Shown: piece after piece, positions 18,003 through 27,369 of the stretch | How the letters are laid out: the number at the start of each line of letters is the position of its first letter | Numbering within the stretch: the first letter of the stretch is position 1 | Virus record (IMG/VR): IMGVR_UViG_3300031787_010241 | Location: 1 to 64,000 of that record | Strand: one strand, 5' to 3' | Length of the DNA: 64,000 bases | DNA from: a virus | Program-made: the position numbers and the translations under genes | Notes under the pieces: model-generated | Database searches by the model: none | The model's input: the letters and a program-made list of their open reading frames with translations, nothing else | What the model was told of the DNA's origin: nothing

Positions 18003-18905
18003 ATGGATAATAGATACTCAATTGTACTTGTTCACCAAGGAAATGAATTTGTTGATTATATAAACGATTGTATAACACAAATATTAAAATTTAACAACTG
18101 TAAAATTTTTATAGCATCTAACAAAATACATCAAAATAAAATTATAAATGATGATTTAGTTAGTTTTGTTTCTATTGAAGAATTAGAAAAAACAGAAAAT
18201 CATAATAGTTTTAATAAAACTAAAGGTTATGATGTTAATTTCAGGGATGGGTTTTGGAAATCAGTTACTGAGCGTTTTTTGATTATTGAAGAGGTTATGA
18301 TTAAATTTTCTTTATCTAACGTATTTCACTTCGAGAACGACAATTTAATCTATATTAACATATCAGAACATTTGGAAACCTTTATAGAGAATTATACTTT
18401 TGCGTCGGTATTTGATAATGACTCAAGATGTATTCCATCTTTTATATACTTTAAATCTTTAGAATCAATACGTAAATTAAATGAATTTATTATTGGGTCT
18501 TCGGATTCAAATGATATGTCTCTCTTATCTGAATATAGATACCATAGTGGGGGTGAGATATATAATTTACCTCTATTCCCGGATTTCTATGATTTAGATT
18601 TAGTTTCTTCTATGGGGCACAGAACAAATAACCCATCTCATTACCATAATAATTTTAATAAATTTAATTCAATTTTCGATGCGGCTTGTTTAGGACAATA
18701 TTTGGGAGGAGTTGACCCTAGAAATATTGGAGGGGACACTACGGGGTTTATAAATGAAAGTTGTTTAATTAATCCGTCTTCGTTCAATTTTGATTTCAGA
18801 ATAGATGAGTTTGGTAGAAAATACCCTGTAACCATCTTCAAAGGTAAAGAAGTTAAAATTAATAATTTACATATGCACTGTAAAAATTTAAAAAAATTCA
18901 ACTAA
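18003..18905 (+). CDS. Putative glycosyltransferase (GT-A-like)
   Basis: 300 residues from the ATG at 18003; longer in-frame readings would overlap the upstream gene heavily and lack support. The start YSIVLVHQGNEFVDYINDCI looks like the first strand and helix of a nucleotide-sugar binding fold, and NVFHFENDNLIYINI contains an E-x-D acidic pair in the usual place. The C-terminal part has a conserved-looking FDAACLGQYLGGVDPRN and NHxxHMHCK-like His-rich end (NNLHMHCKNLKKF). No single family can be named; function inferred from fold cues and the surrounding cluster. Confidence 0.62.
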   Translation: MDNRYSIVLVHQGNEFVDYINDCITQILKFNNCKIFIASNKIHQNKIINDDLVSFVSIEELEKTENHNSFNKTKGYDVNFRDGFWKSVTERFLIIEEVMIKFSLSNVFHFENDNLIYINISEHLETFIENYTFASVFDNDSRCIPSFIYFKSLESIRKLNEFIIGSSDSNDMSLLSEYRYHSGGEIYNLPLFPDFYDLDLVSSMGHRTNNPSHYHNNFNKFNSIFDAACLGQYLGGVDPRNIGGDTTGFINESCLINPSSFNFDFRIDEFGRKYPVTIFKGKEVKINNLHMHCKNLKKFN

Positions 18906-18908
18906 AAT

Positions 18909-19574
18909 ATGACAAAACATAGGGTTATTATTTCTATTATTTCTTCAGAATTTGTACCATATGATTTACTTGAGGACACCATTAGAGAAACTTGGTTAAA
19001 TTTGAACTCTAATTCTGTTCCTGTTTATTTTTACTACGGTAGTAATGAATCTGAAAATAAAATTATTGATGATAGGATTTATATTAATACTACCGAGTCT
19101 TTTGAAAATGTTGGGATTAAAACTTTAAAAATGTATGAATTTTTGTACAATAATTTTGATTTTGATTATATTTTTAGGACAAATTTATCTTCCTATATTG
19201 ATATAGATAGACTTTATTCTTTTTTGGATAATAAATCAAAATCAAATTTTTATTTCGGTGAAATGGGGTGTCATGATGGTATAGATTTTTGTGGGGGGTC
19301 CGGTTACTTTTTGAGTAAAGATTTAGTTAAAATAATTATTGAAAATAAAAATTTGTGGGAGACAAGTCACATGGATGATGTTATTGTTGCCAAAATACTT
19401 AAGAGTTTTGGGGTTTACCCAATTCGAGGTCATAGATTTGATTTTCCTTCAGACAACCCTCCTATGGACTATTTTCATTATAGAGTTAAAGAAAATTTTA
19501 ATAATTACTGGGAACCCGACCGTAGTGTGGATGTTAGAAATATGAAGATAATATATAACTTAAAAACTTCTTAA
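18909..19574 (+). CDS. Putative glycosyltransferase, GT31 (beta-1,3-galactosyltransferase)-like, copy 1
   Basis: 221 residues. GT31 hallmarks: IRETW near residue 25, YIFRTNLSSYIDIDRL around the acidic site, DFCGGSGYFLSKDLV (about 122-136) corresponding to the CSGGGYVLS segment, and HMDDVIVAKIL corresponding to the EDV-G motif. Shorter than eukaryotic GT31 enzymes because stem and membrane anchor are missing. Tandem paralogue of the next gene. Confidence 0.75.
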   Translation: MTKHRVIISIISSEFVPYDLLEDTIRETWLNLNSNSVPVYFYYGSNESENKIIDDRIYINTTESFENVGIKTLKMYEFLYNNFDFDYIFRTNLSSYIDIDRLYSFLDNKSKSNFYFGEMGCHDGIDFCGGSGYFLSKDLVKIIIENKNLWETSHMDDVIVAKILKSFGVYPIRGHRFDFPSDNPPMDYFHYRVKENFNNYWEPDRSVDVRNMKIIYNLKTS

Positions 19575-19578
19575 ATTT

Positions 19579-19591
19579 AGTTTGATAAATT
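19579..19591 (+). promoter_or_regulatory. AGTTTGATAAATT element, possible -33 region
   Basis: A 13-base sequence 25 bases before the next ATG (element start at -38), found again at 25996-26008 with element start at -40. It contains TTTG, the Bacteroidota -33 box, but no good TAnnTTTG follows. Confidence 0.25.
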
Positions 19592-19616
19592 AATTAATTT
19601 TACTATTATAATAAAA

Positions 19617-20279
19617 ATGAAAGTCATCGTATCAATATTAGCAATGGAGGCGAGGCACTATCCGAGATTGGAGGCCGTCGTAAGAGAGACATGGTATAAT
19701 TTATATAAAGATAAATATAAAATTTTTTTCTATTATGGTAATAGAGAAAAAAATGAAATTGTTGATGAGAAAATTTATACAATATATGACGAAGGTTTAT
19801 ATGGAATTGGTTATAGAACTTTAGAAATGTTAGAAATTTTATATGAAAAATTTGATTTTGATTATATTTTTAGAACTACTTTATCGTCATACGTTGACAT
19901 GGAAAAACTAACCGAATTTCTTACAGATAAACCTAAAAATAATTTTTACTGCGGTGGATTTGTAAGTCATGACGGTATCCCTTTCTGCTCAGGTAGTGGT
20001 TATTTCCTGAGTCGGGATTTGGTTAAATTAATTTTAGATAATAAACATCTTTGGAATCATAACTATATTGATGATGTTTCTTTAGGTATTTTGATGAGAG
20101 ATTTTGGAATTCCTATGGTTGAGGGTCGCAGGCAAGATGCGTTATCAAATAGTCCTATGCCTATTGAGCAATTTGATTTAAGCCAATATCATTTCAGATT
20201 AAGGTCCGCAGATTATAATATTGATACAGATATTACCAATATTATAAATATACATAATTTAAAATTAAATAATGGATAA
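19617..20279 (+). CDS. Putative glycosyltransferase, GT31-like, copy 2
   Basis: 220 residues. Same motif order as its upstream paralogue: VVRETWYNLYKD, DYIFRTTLSSYVDMEKL, PFCSGSGYFLSRDLV and YIDDVSLGILM. The two differ in acceptor-side regions (around 175-200 here, RRQDALSNSPM), as would be expected if they add sugars to different positions. The stop overlaps the following 3-dehydratase gene by 8 bases. Confidence 0.75.
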   Translation: MKVIVSILAMEARHYPRLEAVVRETWYNLYKDKYKIFFYYGNREKNEIVDEKIYTIYDEGLYGIGYRTLEMLEILYEKFDFDYIFRTTLSSYVDMEKLTEFLTDKPKNNFYCGGFVSHDGIPFCSGSGYFLSRDLVKLILDNKHLWNHNYIDDVSLGILMRDFGIPMVEGRRQDALSNSPMPIEQFDLSQYHFRLRSADYNIDTDITNIINIHNLKLNNG

Positions 20280-21576
20280 AAGTTTAGAGACTTTGTTAAG
20301 TGAAATTGGCGAGTATTTAAAATTAAATGAGCCAAAATATCTTTATAACAAAAAATTTACTCCAGGTAGAGACCAAGTTCTTTATTCAGGTCCGTTTTGG
20401 GACGAACGAGAAATTGTATCCGCAATTAAAACTTTAATTTCAGGTAAATGGATTGTTGCCGGGGAAAATGTCCATAAATTTGAAAGTAAGTTTTCAAAGA
20501 TGTTCGGTGTTAAGTTTTCTCATATGGTTAATTCCGGTAGTTCGGCCAATTTAGTCTTAATCACCGCTTTAAAAAAGTTTTTTGGTTGGTCGGATGATGA
20601 TGAAATAATAGTTTCACCAGTTGGTTTTCCGACAACTATTGCCCCAATAGTTCAGAACAATTTAAAACCGGTGTTTGTCGATATCGAATGGAAAACTTTA
20701 AATTTTGATATTACGAAAATTGAAGAAAAAATAACTAAAAAAACAAAGGCTATTTTTGTTTCTCCTGTTTTAGGTAATCCTCCTGACATGGATTACCTAA
20801 AAAATTTATGTGAAAAACATAATATTCAGTTAGTTGGTGATAGTTGTGATAGTTTAGGCACTAAATGGGATGGAAAACCGATAAGTGATTATTATGTGGC
20901 ATGGTCATGCTCTTTCTATCCCGCACATCATATATCAACAGGTGAAGGTGGTATGGTTTCCACTAACATTGAAGGTCTTAAAAAATTATTTGTGAGTATC
21001 TCTTGGTGGGGTAGAGATTGTTACTGTGTTGGTTCAGCAAATCTATTGTCTTGTGGGACTTGTCAATTGAGATTTGGTAAATGGTTGGAATCATACGACG
21101 GAGTCATTGACCACAAATATGTTTTTACAAATATGGGTTATAACTTGAAACCTATGGATTTACAGGGTTCAATAGGTATGGAACAATTATTAAAATTTAA
21201 GGATATTGACACCAAAAGAAAAAATTCTAAAAAAATAGTTGAGTCAATCTTGTTAAGATACGTAAATGGGATTAAAGGGGTTAGTTCGTTAGACAAATCC
21301 GATGTATGTTGGTTTGGAACTCCTTTTATTTGTGAAGATAAAAAATTAAAAGATAAACTAGTTTCATTTTTAGAGGAAAACAAAATACAAACTAGAAACT
21401 ATTTTGCGGGAAACATTTTATTTCATCCGGGGTATTCTTATTTAGATGATTTAGATAAGTACCCCAACTCTAATAAGGTTTTGGATAAAGTTTTTTTCTT
21501 GGGGGCTGCCCCTCATTATGACGAAGTTGTTTTTAAGTATATTGAAGACATATTCAAAAAAAATTGGAAAAATTAA
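20272..21576 (+). CDS. rfbH: RfbH/DdhC-type 3-dehydratase (PLP or PMP and [2Fe-2S] dependent), 3,6-dideoxysugar pathway
   Basis: 434 residues of the DegT/DnrJ/EryC1/StrS fold. The aminotransferase Lys is replaced by His: SFYPAHHISTGEGG places H220 where the CDP-4-keto-6-deoxyglucose-3-dehydrase E1 has its His. Cys 192, 250 and 252 (C-x57-C-x-C) with Cys 261 or 264 match the E1 [2Fe-2S] ligand pattern in WWGRDCYC. The closing part (DHKYVFTNMGYNLKPMDLQ, RNYFAGNI) also fits RfbH. The family removes the C3 hydroxyl from a 4-keto-6-deoxy-sugar nucleotide with an iron-sulfur reductase partner; none is seen here. The natural substrate class is CDP-linked, while the only dehydratase in the window makes a GDP-linked sugar. 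Confidence 0.9.
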   Translation: MDKSLETLLSEIGEYLKLNEPKYLYNKKFTPGRDQVLYSGPFWDEREIVSAIKTLISGKWIVAGENVHKFESKFSKMFGVKFSHMVNSGSSANLVLITALKKFFGWSDDDEIIVSPVGFPTTIAPIVQNNLKPVFVDIEWKTLNFDITKIEEKITKKTKAIFVSPVLGNPPDMDYLKNLCEKHNIQLVGDSCDSLGTKWDGKPISDYYVAWSCSFYPAHHISTGEGGMVSTNIEGLKKLFVSISWWGRDCYCVGSANLLSCGTCQLRFGKWLESYDGVIDHKYVFTNMGYNLKPMDLQGSIGMEQLLKFKDIDTKRKNSKKIVESILLRYVNGIKGVSSLDKSDVCWFGTPFICEDKKLKDKLVSFLEENKIQTRNYFAGNILFHPGYSYLDDLDKYPNSNKVLDKVFFLGAAPHYDEVVFKYIEDIFKKNWKN

Positions 21577-21588
21577 ATCTCTAATTTA

Positions 21589-22419
21589 ATGAAAACATTG
21601 TTCATAACAAATGCGGGGGGAATTGACTATATGTCTGATGTCATATTCCATGGAGGTAAAAAAATTCATGGTAAAAATTTTTACGAAACAAATAAAATGT
21701 GGTATATGTACGACAATCTTGATATTGAGAGTAAAAAAAAACTATACGGTCGTGGATTTACTATTTCCGGAAAGATAGACCATTCATTGTATAATGAACT
21801 TCCTGGAAGTGTTGAAGAGTTAATCAGGGATAAATTTTTCGACAAAATTATTTATGGTTCAATTTGGAGGTGTCAAGATTATTGGGAGTTAGTTTCGAGT
21901 GTTTACGATAAGGAAGACATTATAATTATTGATGGCGAAGACGATTCAGAGATTATATTTAAGTTTGTTGAAAAAAGTACTTATTTCAAAAGAGAACTAT
22001 ATGAAAACCATCCTTACGTTTTCCCAATTAATTTTGGTGTCCCTGAAGAAGTAATTTTAAGTGAGGTTTCTGAAAAAAAAATATTAACTTCAGATATAAT
22101 ACCAAATTTCAGCAGAAATTATCTATATGAATACGAATCGGATTATTTTCGTCATTATGCCGAATGTTGGTTTGCCATTACTAAAATGAAAGGTGGATGG
22201 GATTGTATGAGACACTATGAAATAATGATGAACGGTTGCATCCCATTATTTGAAAATTTGGAACAATGTCCTCCTTTAACTATGGTTGATTTACCTAAAG
22301 TTGAATTAATAAAATTTTCAAAAGAAAAGGAAATAAATTTAGATAATAACAAATTTGTTTTAGACTATGTTAAAAATAATCTTACAACAAAAAAAATATT
22401 TAATAAAATTATAAATTAA
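21589..22419 (+). CDS. Putative glycosyltransferase (exostosin-like C-terminal motif)
   Basis: 276 residues. The start KTLFITNAGGIDYMSDVIF resembles the first strand of a GT-B enzyme. The most telling part is CWFAITKMKGGWDCMRHYEI followed by MMNGCIPLFENLEQCP, the pattern ending a donor-binding domain in which a host-range of enzymes pick the sugar (R-x2-E-x3-GCIP). No signal or membrane segment. Sugar and acceptor unknown. Confidence 0.68.
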   Translation: MKTLFITNAGGIDYMSDVIFHGGKKIHGKNFYETNKMWYMYDNLDIESKKKLYGRGFTISGKIDHSLYNELPGSVEELIRDKFFDKIIYGSIWRCQDYWELVSSVYDKEDIIIIDGEDDSEIIFKFVEKSTYFKRELYENHPYVFPINFGVPEEVILSEVSEKKILTSDIIPNFSRNYLYEYESDYFRHYAECWFAITKMKGGWDCMRHYEIMMNGCIPLFENLEQCPPLTMVDLPKVELIKFSKEKEINLDNNKFVLDYVKNNLTTKKIFNKIIN

Positions 22420-22423
22420 AAAA

Positions 22424-22981
22424 ATGGAAACTTACTTATTAGTGGAAAATGTAGTGGCAGGTCAAACTCCTGGAATTCAAATCCCATTTTTGAATATTCT
22501 ACAAGAATTTAATCAGATAGTCGAGATTGGGTTTCACCGAGGAGGATTATCTCTTTGGATGCATAAAAACAAAAAATTAGAAACTGATTTATTTTGTTAT
22601 GATATTACATTTGAATTTTTGCAAGTCCAAAATGAAAATATTAAATTCATAAAAGGAGATTGCTTCAGTGAAAACATAAAAGAAGATATTAAAAACATTA
22701 TTCAAAGGGAAGGTAAGACATTACTCCTTTGTGACGGGGGTAGTAAAAATCAAGAATTTAATCTATATTCTCAATTTTTAAAGTCAGGTGATGTTATAAT
22801 GTGTCACGATTATACTGATAATTTAAATGAATATCGTGAAATCCAGTCGAGAATTAACTGGCCTCATCCACCAGAGTCTAGTTACGGTGAAATAAAATTA
22901 TCTATCGAAATAAACAATTTAGAACCTTTTTATTATGAAGACTTCAAAAACGTATTGTGGGGTAGTTTTGTAAAAAAATAA
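22424..22981 (+). CDS. Putative methyltransferase, cephalosporin-hydroxylase-like
   Basis: 185 residues. VEIGFHRGGLSLWM (about 33-46) is the SAM motif I of small-molecule methyltransferases, followed by DLFCYDIT and a LLLCDGGSKNQEF stretch containing the acidic D-x-G site, then GDVIMCHDYTDN. The order matches proteins annotated as cephalosporin hydroxylase or macrocin O-methyltransferase relatives. Four bases separate it from the previous gene; the 76-base gap that follows is A+T-rich with no clear promoter. Confidence 0.7.
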   Translation: METYLLVENVVAGQTPGIQIPFLNILQEFNQIVEIGFHRGGLSLWMHKNKKLETDLFCYDITFEFLQVQNENIKFIKGDCFSENIKEDIKNIIQREGKTLLLCDGGSKNQEFNLYSQFLKSGDVIMCHDYTDNLNEYREIQSRINWPHPPESSYGEIKLSIEINNLEPFYYEDFKNVLWGSFVKK

Positions 22982-23057
22982 ATAATAAAACATATACTTT
23001 TTAATTTAATAAATTTTACAATGATAATACTATTATTTTCAGTAATTAAAAAATGTC

Positions 23058-23807
23058 ATGAATTACATTAGAGGAGAAAAATTCAGAACCATTGGTAACG
23101 GAAGAGTTTTTTATAGGGCAACTCATGAGGTCAATGAATTTTTTATGAGTCCACCTGATTTTGATTTTGTGTTAGTATCTCATAATAGTGATGGGAAAAT
23201 TGTGGATTATGACCAACAATATTATGCAAATATAAATTATATTCCAAAAAATTTAATAAAATGGTTTGGTCAAAATGTTTGTATAAAACATGAAAAAATA
23301 GAATCGATACCTATTGGTTTAGAGAATTCAGAGTGGTTTGTTCACGAACAAAAGTTAGATAATATAATTCATTACAGTAATTTAAACTTATCATATAAAA
23401 ATTTACTTTATATAAATTTTAATGTAGAGACAAATCCGCCTCAAAGATACGAACCATACAATATTTTTAATGACAAAAAATGGGTAACTATCAAAAGGGG
23501 AAGTAATGGTATTGATTTTAAGAATTATATTGAAGATGTAAAAACACATAAATTTGTTTTGTGCCCTGAAGGTAATGGTACTGATACTCATAGAACTTGG
23601 GAAACTTTATATGTTGGCTCAATTCCGGTAGAAAAAAGGAACATCAATAATTCATTTTACAAAGATTTACCAATTTGTTTTGTGGATTCTTGGACAGAAA
23701 TAAATGAGGATTTTTTGAACTCGGAATTCGATAGAATAAAAAGTAAAAAATGGAATTTAGAAAAATTAGATTTTGAGTTTTGGAAAAATAAAATACTTAG
23801 TTATTAA
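23058..23807 (+). CDS. Exostosin-like glycosyltransferase (GT47-type), copy 1
   Basis: 249 residues. FVLCPEGNGTDTHRTWETLY followed by VGSIPVEKR (about 174-203) is the GT47/exostosin signature that holds the donor nucleotide sugar. The N-terminal half is A+T-coded and divergent. The ATG at 23058 is used because the nearer ATG at 23053 is followed at once by an in-frame stop. Paralogous in its core to the gene at 24533. Confidence 0.78.
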   Translation: MNYIRGEKFRTIGNGRVFYRATHEVNEFFMSPPDFDFVLVSHNSDGKIVDYDQQYYANINYIPKNLIKWFGQNVCIKHEKIESIPIGLENSEWFVHEQKLDNIIHYSNLNLSYKNLLYINFNVETNPPQRYEPYNIFNDKKWVTIKRGSNGIDFKNYIEDVKTHKFVLCPEGNGTDTHRTWETLYVGSIPVEKRNINNSFYKDLPICFVDSWTEINEDFLNSEFDRIKSKKWNLEKLDFEFWKNKILSY

Positions 23808-23828
23808 CATTTTTTAAAATATTGTAAT

Positions 23829-24521
23829 ATGATATCAATAAGTTATGATGGGAGATTAGGAAATAATTTGTTCCAAAATTTTACGGGTATTATATTATCC
23901 GAAAAATTCAAAGAACACATTCAAAATCCTATTGATAATACTATTTTGATAAATCCAATTTTCGAAAAAAAAATTTGGTCGGAAACTAATAGAGTCGACA
24001 ATAATAATTTTTTTGAAATCCTTAATAAGGACGAAATTAATTTCAATCTAAATCTTAATGATTTTTTTCAAACAAGAGAAATTGTCGGTTTGATTAACGA
24101 TAAGAAAAATTTTATTAAAGAAATTAAACACACACCAAACAAGGATTTATTTGTACATGTAAGACTTGGTGATTTATTATACGACATAAATCCTGTTAAA
24201 AACAAATATGCTGACTATGATTATTACGAAAACATCATCGACAAAATCCCTTTCGAAAGGGGATTCGTATCAAGTGATTCTCCAAACCACCCAACCGTTA
24301 TTAAATTGATAAATAAATTCAATTTGACTTTATACGAAAATAATCCTTTGGGTACAATAATTTTTGCCAGTTCATTTGAATATAAGGTACTTTCACTTGG
24401 GACATTTTCTTGGTGGATAGGTTTTTTGGGGAACCAAAATAACATTTTTTACCCAGACCCAAAAAAATATACTATTTGGCATGGAGAAATTTTCGTACTT
24501 AATCATTGGAATAAAATTTAA
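23829..24521 (+). CDS. Putative alpha-1,2-fucosyltransferase-like protein (GT11)
   Basis: 230 residues. YDGRLGNNLFQN (6-17) is the N-terminal GT11 motif, LFVHVRLGD (107-115) is the H-x-R-x-G-D motif that binds GDP-fucose in this family, and GTFSWWIGFLG is the C-terminal SFSWW segment. GT11 enzymes transfer fucose from GDP-fucose. The window encodes the first enzyme of GDP-fucose synthesis (GDP-mannose 4,6-dehydratase) but not the epimerase/reductase. Confidence 0.82.
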   Translation: MISISYDGRLGNNLFQNFTGIILSEKFKEHIQNPIDNTILINPIFEKKIWSETNRVDNNNFFEILNKDEINFNLNLNDFFQTREIVGLINDKKNFIKEIKHTPNKDLFVHVRLGDLLYDINPVKNKYADYDYYENIIDKIPFERGFVSSDSPNHPTVIKLINKFNLTLYENNPLGTIIFASSFEYKVLSLGTFSWWIGFLGNQNNIFYPDPKKYTIWHGEIFVLNHWNKI

Positions 24522-24532
24522 AAAATTATATA

Positions 24533-25363
24533 ATGAATCAAATTTATAAAACTCCAGAATTGTTTTTAACAAAAACTAATCACAATTACCCACCTAATAA
24601 TTTCATGGTATTTGAGGAGTTTTTTTTTAATAAATTCAAAAACGAAACAAGGGTTACGAATATAAAATATTTACCCGTTCAGTGGACTTGTTTTTATATT
24701 AGTAGAAATTACTTATCAGACCCTACAGAAGATTTACAACAATTTTTGAACGAGGTTCCGTCCAATGAAAAATTATTTACAGTGGTACAATGGGATGATG
24801 GTATACGACACAATATAAGTAATTTAAATTTATATTCTTTTGCCAGTGGTGGCATTGGGGATTACCCCATTCCGTTAATTTGTTGTCCGGTCGAAAAAAT
24901 AGAAAGACCTCGAGACATTTTCGCCTCTTTTATTGGTGTTATAGGAGGAAGACATGATATCAGAGAACAACTTTATGGTGCGGTTCACAATAAAGAAGGT
25001 TTTATCTTAAAAGAAAGAACCAATTATGAGGATTTTAAACAGACCATGGAAAAAAGTATTTTTTCTTTATGTCCTAGAGGTTATGGTAGGACATCTTTTA
25101 GAATTTGCGAATCGCTTAATTTAGGCTCAATTCCTGTTTATATTTATGATACTCCTTGGATTCCGTTTCAAGATTTAGTTGATTTTAATAGTTACGGAGT
25201 TTTGGTTCACCAATCAGAAATAAATAAAATTGGTGAAATTTTACATTCATACAATGAAGATGATATTAAAAGATTGCAGGAAAATGGTAAGAAAGTCTTC
25301 GAAGAACTATATACCTATGAAGGATGTTATGAAAATATAATAAAAAAACTAGTTAATTTATAA
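24533..25363 (+). CDS. Exostosin-like glycosyltransferase (GT47-type), copy 2
   Basis: 276 residues. The core FSLCPRGYGRTSFRICESLN with GSIPVYIYD (about 182-210) is the exostosin signature. Upstream segments LFTVVQWDDG and FASFIGVIGGRHDIRE agree with bacterial GT47 relatives. The C-terminus is a helix typical of GT-B enzymes. Separated from the fucosyltransferase-like gene by 11 bases. Confidence 0.82.
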   Translation: MNQIYKTPELFLTKTNHNYPPNNFMVFEEFFFNKFKNETRVTNIKYLPVQWTCFYISRNYLSDPTEDLQQFLNEVPSNEKLFTVVQWDDGIRHNISNLNLYSFASGGIGDYPIPLICCPVEKIERPRDIFASFIGVIGGRHDIREQLYGAVHNKEGFILKERTNYEDFKQTMEKSIFSLCPRGYGRTSFRICESLNLGSIPVYIYDTPWIPFQDLVDFNSYGVLVHQSEINKIGEILHSYNEDDIKRLQENGKKVFEELYTYEGCYENIIKKLVNL

Positions 25364-25369
25364 AAAAAA

Positions 25370-25996
25370 ATGGAAATTATAGAAAAAATAAATAAAATTT
25401 TAGACTTTACTGACGGTTTTTACATTGAATGTGGAGCTCATGATGGGAAAACCCAAAGTAATACCTTATTACTTGAAACTGAAAAAAATTGGTCGGGATT
25501 GTTAATTGAACCTTCTCCTAAAGCTTTTGAACAACTGGTTGAAAATCGTTCTAAAAAAAATATTTTTTACAATGTGGCACTAGTATCACATAATTATATC
25601 GAAGAAACTGTATTGGGTGATTTTGACGGTACTTTAATGGCGTCCGTAAATGGTAGTCGATTAGGATTTAAAAATTTGATTTCAGTATCTGCCAAAACTC
25701 TGACCTCAATAATACAAGAAAATAATATTAAAAAAATTGATTTTTTTTCTTTGGATGTTGAAGGGTATGAATTGGAGGTATTGAAAGGGCTAGATTTTTC
25801 AATAGTAAGTCCTACATATATTTTAATTGAAGTATATAATTTTGATAAAGAAGTTTTGTTTAATTTCATGCTCGAAAACAACTATGATTTAGTTTGTAAT
25901 TTATCTGATTTTAAAAATAGTGATAATTTAATTTGGGACGGTACTCACGACGACTATTTATTCAAATTACGGGATTTGAATTTACAATATAATTAA
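25370..25996 (+). CDS. FkbM-family methyltransferase, copy 1
   Basis: 208 residues. FYIECGAHDGKTQSNTLLLE (about 17-36) is SAM motif I, WSGLLIEPSPKAFEQL is the acidic strand 2, and DFFSLDVEGYELEVLKGLDF (about 124-143) is the diagnostic FkbM segment. The family O-methylates sugars and secondary metabolites, which fits a glycan cluster. The next gene is a shorter, diverged FkbM paralogue. Confidence 0.9.
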   Translation: MEIIEKINKILDFTDGFYIECGAHDGKTQSNTLLLETEKNWSGLLIEPSPKAFEQLVENRSKKNIFYNVALVSHNYIEETVLGDFDGTLMASVNGSRLGFKNLISVSAKTLTSIIQENNIKKIDFFSLDVEGYELEVLKGLDFSIVSPTYILIEVYNFDKEVLFNFMLENNYDLVCNLSDFKNSDNLIWDGTHDDYLFKLRDLNLQYN

Positions 25997-26022
25997 GTTT
26001 GATAAATTTATTTAATCAAACT
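25996..26022. other. Inverted repeat AGTTTGAT...ATCAAACT
   Basis: Perfect 8-base arms around an 11-base A+T spacer, lying between the two FkbM genes. The left arm is part of the 13-base element also present at 19579. No T-run follows, so a terminator is unlikely; a regulator site or transcript-stabilising hairpin is possible. Confidence 0.4.
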
Positions 26023-26035
26023 AAAAAATATTATT

Positions 26036-26644
26036 ATGTTAATAACAAATTTAAAAAGTTTTTTTACAACTAAAATCAAAGGGGCTGTACACATTGGGGC
26101 CCATCATGCAGAAGAAAAACAGTGGTATACTGAAAACAATATTGAGGATGTAATTTGGATTGACGCCAACCCAAATTACTATCAAATAATAAAAGAAAAA
26201 GTTGGGGAAGATTTAGTAATAATTTCAGGAGTTGGCTCCGAGAACAAAAAGGTTAAATTCAATATATCTAATAACGGGCAATCATCTTCAGTTTTAGAAT
26301 TCGGCACACATTCGGGAAGTCATCCCGATGTTGTTTATATTGATTCAATGGAAATTGATGTTAGAACTATGGAAGAAATATATAAAGAAAATAATATAAA
26401 TCCTGGTAATTTTAATTTTCTAAATATGGACATTCAAGGGTATGAGTTGGAGGCTTTAAAAGGATTTGGGAATTTATTAGAAAACTTTAATTATATTTAT
26501 ACTGAAGTTAATACTAATGAAGTTTATAAAGGTTGTCCTCTTTTATCTGATATTGATGAATATTTGTCTAATTTTGGTTTTGAAAGAGTTGTTACAGAAA
26601 TAACCGGGTGGAATTGGGGGGATGCGTTATACTTAAAAAAATAA
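26036..26644 (+). CDS. FkbM-family methyltransferase, copy 2
   Basis: 202 residues. GAVHIGAHHAEEKQWY (motif I), DVIWIDANPNYYQII, and NFLNMDIQGYELEALKGFG (the FkbM LD-x-(E/Q)-G-x-E segment, with Q for E) identify the family. The stop overlaps the next start (TAATG at 26642-26646). Confidence 0.88.
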   Translation: MLITNLKSFFTTKIKGAVHIGAHHAEEKQWYTENNIEDVIWIDANPNYYQIIKEKVGEDLVIISGVGSENKKVKFNISNNGQSSSVLEFGTHSGSHPDVVYIDSMEIDVRTMEEIYKENNINPGNFNFLNMDIQGYELEALKGFGNLLENFNYIYTEVNTNEVYKGCPLLSDIDEYLSNFGFERVVTEITGWNWGDALYLKK

Positions 26645-27369
26645 TGAATAAAATCACTTTAGGTATACCAACTCTAAACCGTTTTGATTCTTTTCTAAAA
26701 AACAATTTAGAAAAATATTTACAGAACAAATTAATTGATGAAATTGTAATAGTTGATGAAAATGGGCAAGATTATGAAAAAATAAATTATTACTTCGACC
26801 ACGAAAAAATAAAAGTGTTTAAAAATGAAAAAATTTTAGGTCCTTTTTTAAATAAACTTGAGGTTTTAAAAAAATCCAAAAACGATTGGGTTGCACTTAT
26901 AGATAGTGACAATTTTGCCGAAGAAAATTATTTCAAAACTTCAATTTCCCTTATTAAAGATTTTAATTTTAACACTATTATATGTCCTAGTTTTGCGAAA
27001 CCTGATTATGATTTAACTTTCATGTCCAATTTATTTTTTGGGGAAAAAAATTTATATGAGTTTGATTTTAATAATTTAGCTTTTTTTATGAATGTAGGTA
27101 ATTATGTCATCAACAGAAAAATAATAGAAAATATAGATTTTAATGGTGACTTAGAATTAATACTTAATAGTCCGTGCTGTGACGTAAAACTTTTTAATAC
27201 AATACTTATGGAAAATACTGAAGTTCAGTTTTTTTGTTCTTCTGAATTGAATTATAATCATGTACGTCACGATGGAAGTATATATTTACAAACTATTTCT
27301 GATAAAATAGAATATTGTAAAATTGTATATGATAGATTCAAAAATTTATACAATAATTCAAAATTATGA
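26644..27369 (+). CDS. Glycosyltransferase family 2-like protein
   Basis: 241 residues from the ATG at 26644, which overlaps the previous stop; a longer in-frame reading from 26608 is not needed. ITLGIPTLNRFDSFLKNNLE is the opening GT2 strand, DEIVIVDENGQD the second acidic strand, and WVALIDSDNF carries the D-S-D metal-binding triplet. Inverting or retaining chemistry and sugar unknown. Overlaps the dehydratase gene by 4 bases. Confidence 0.85.
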   Translation: MNKITLGIPTLNRFDSFLKNNLEKYLQNKLIDEIVIVDENGQDYEKINYYFDHEKIKVFKNEKILGPFLNKLEVLKKSKNDWVALIDSDNFAEENYFKTSISLIKDFNFNTIICPSFAKPDYDLTFMSNLFFGEKNLYEFDFNNLAFFMNVGNYVINRKIIENIDFNGDLELILNSPCCDVKLFNTILMENTEVQFFCSSELNYNHVRHDGSIYLQTISDKIEYCKIVYDRFKNLYNNSKL

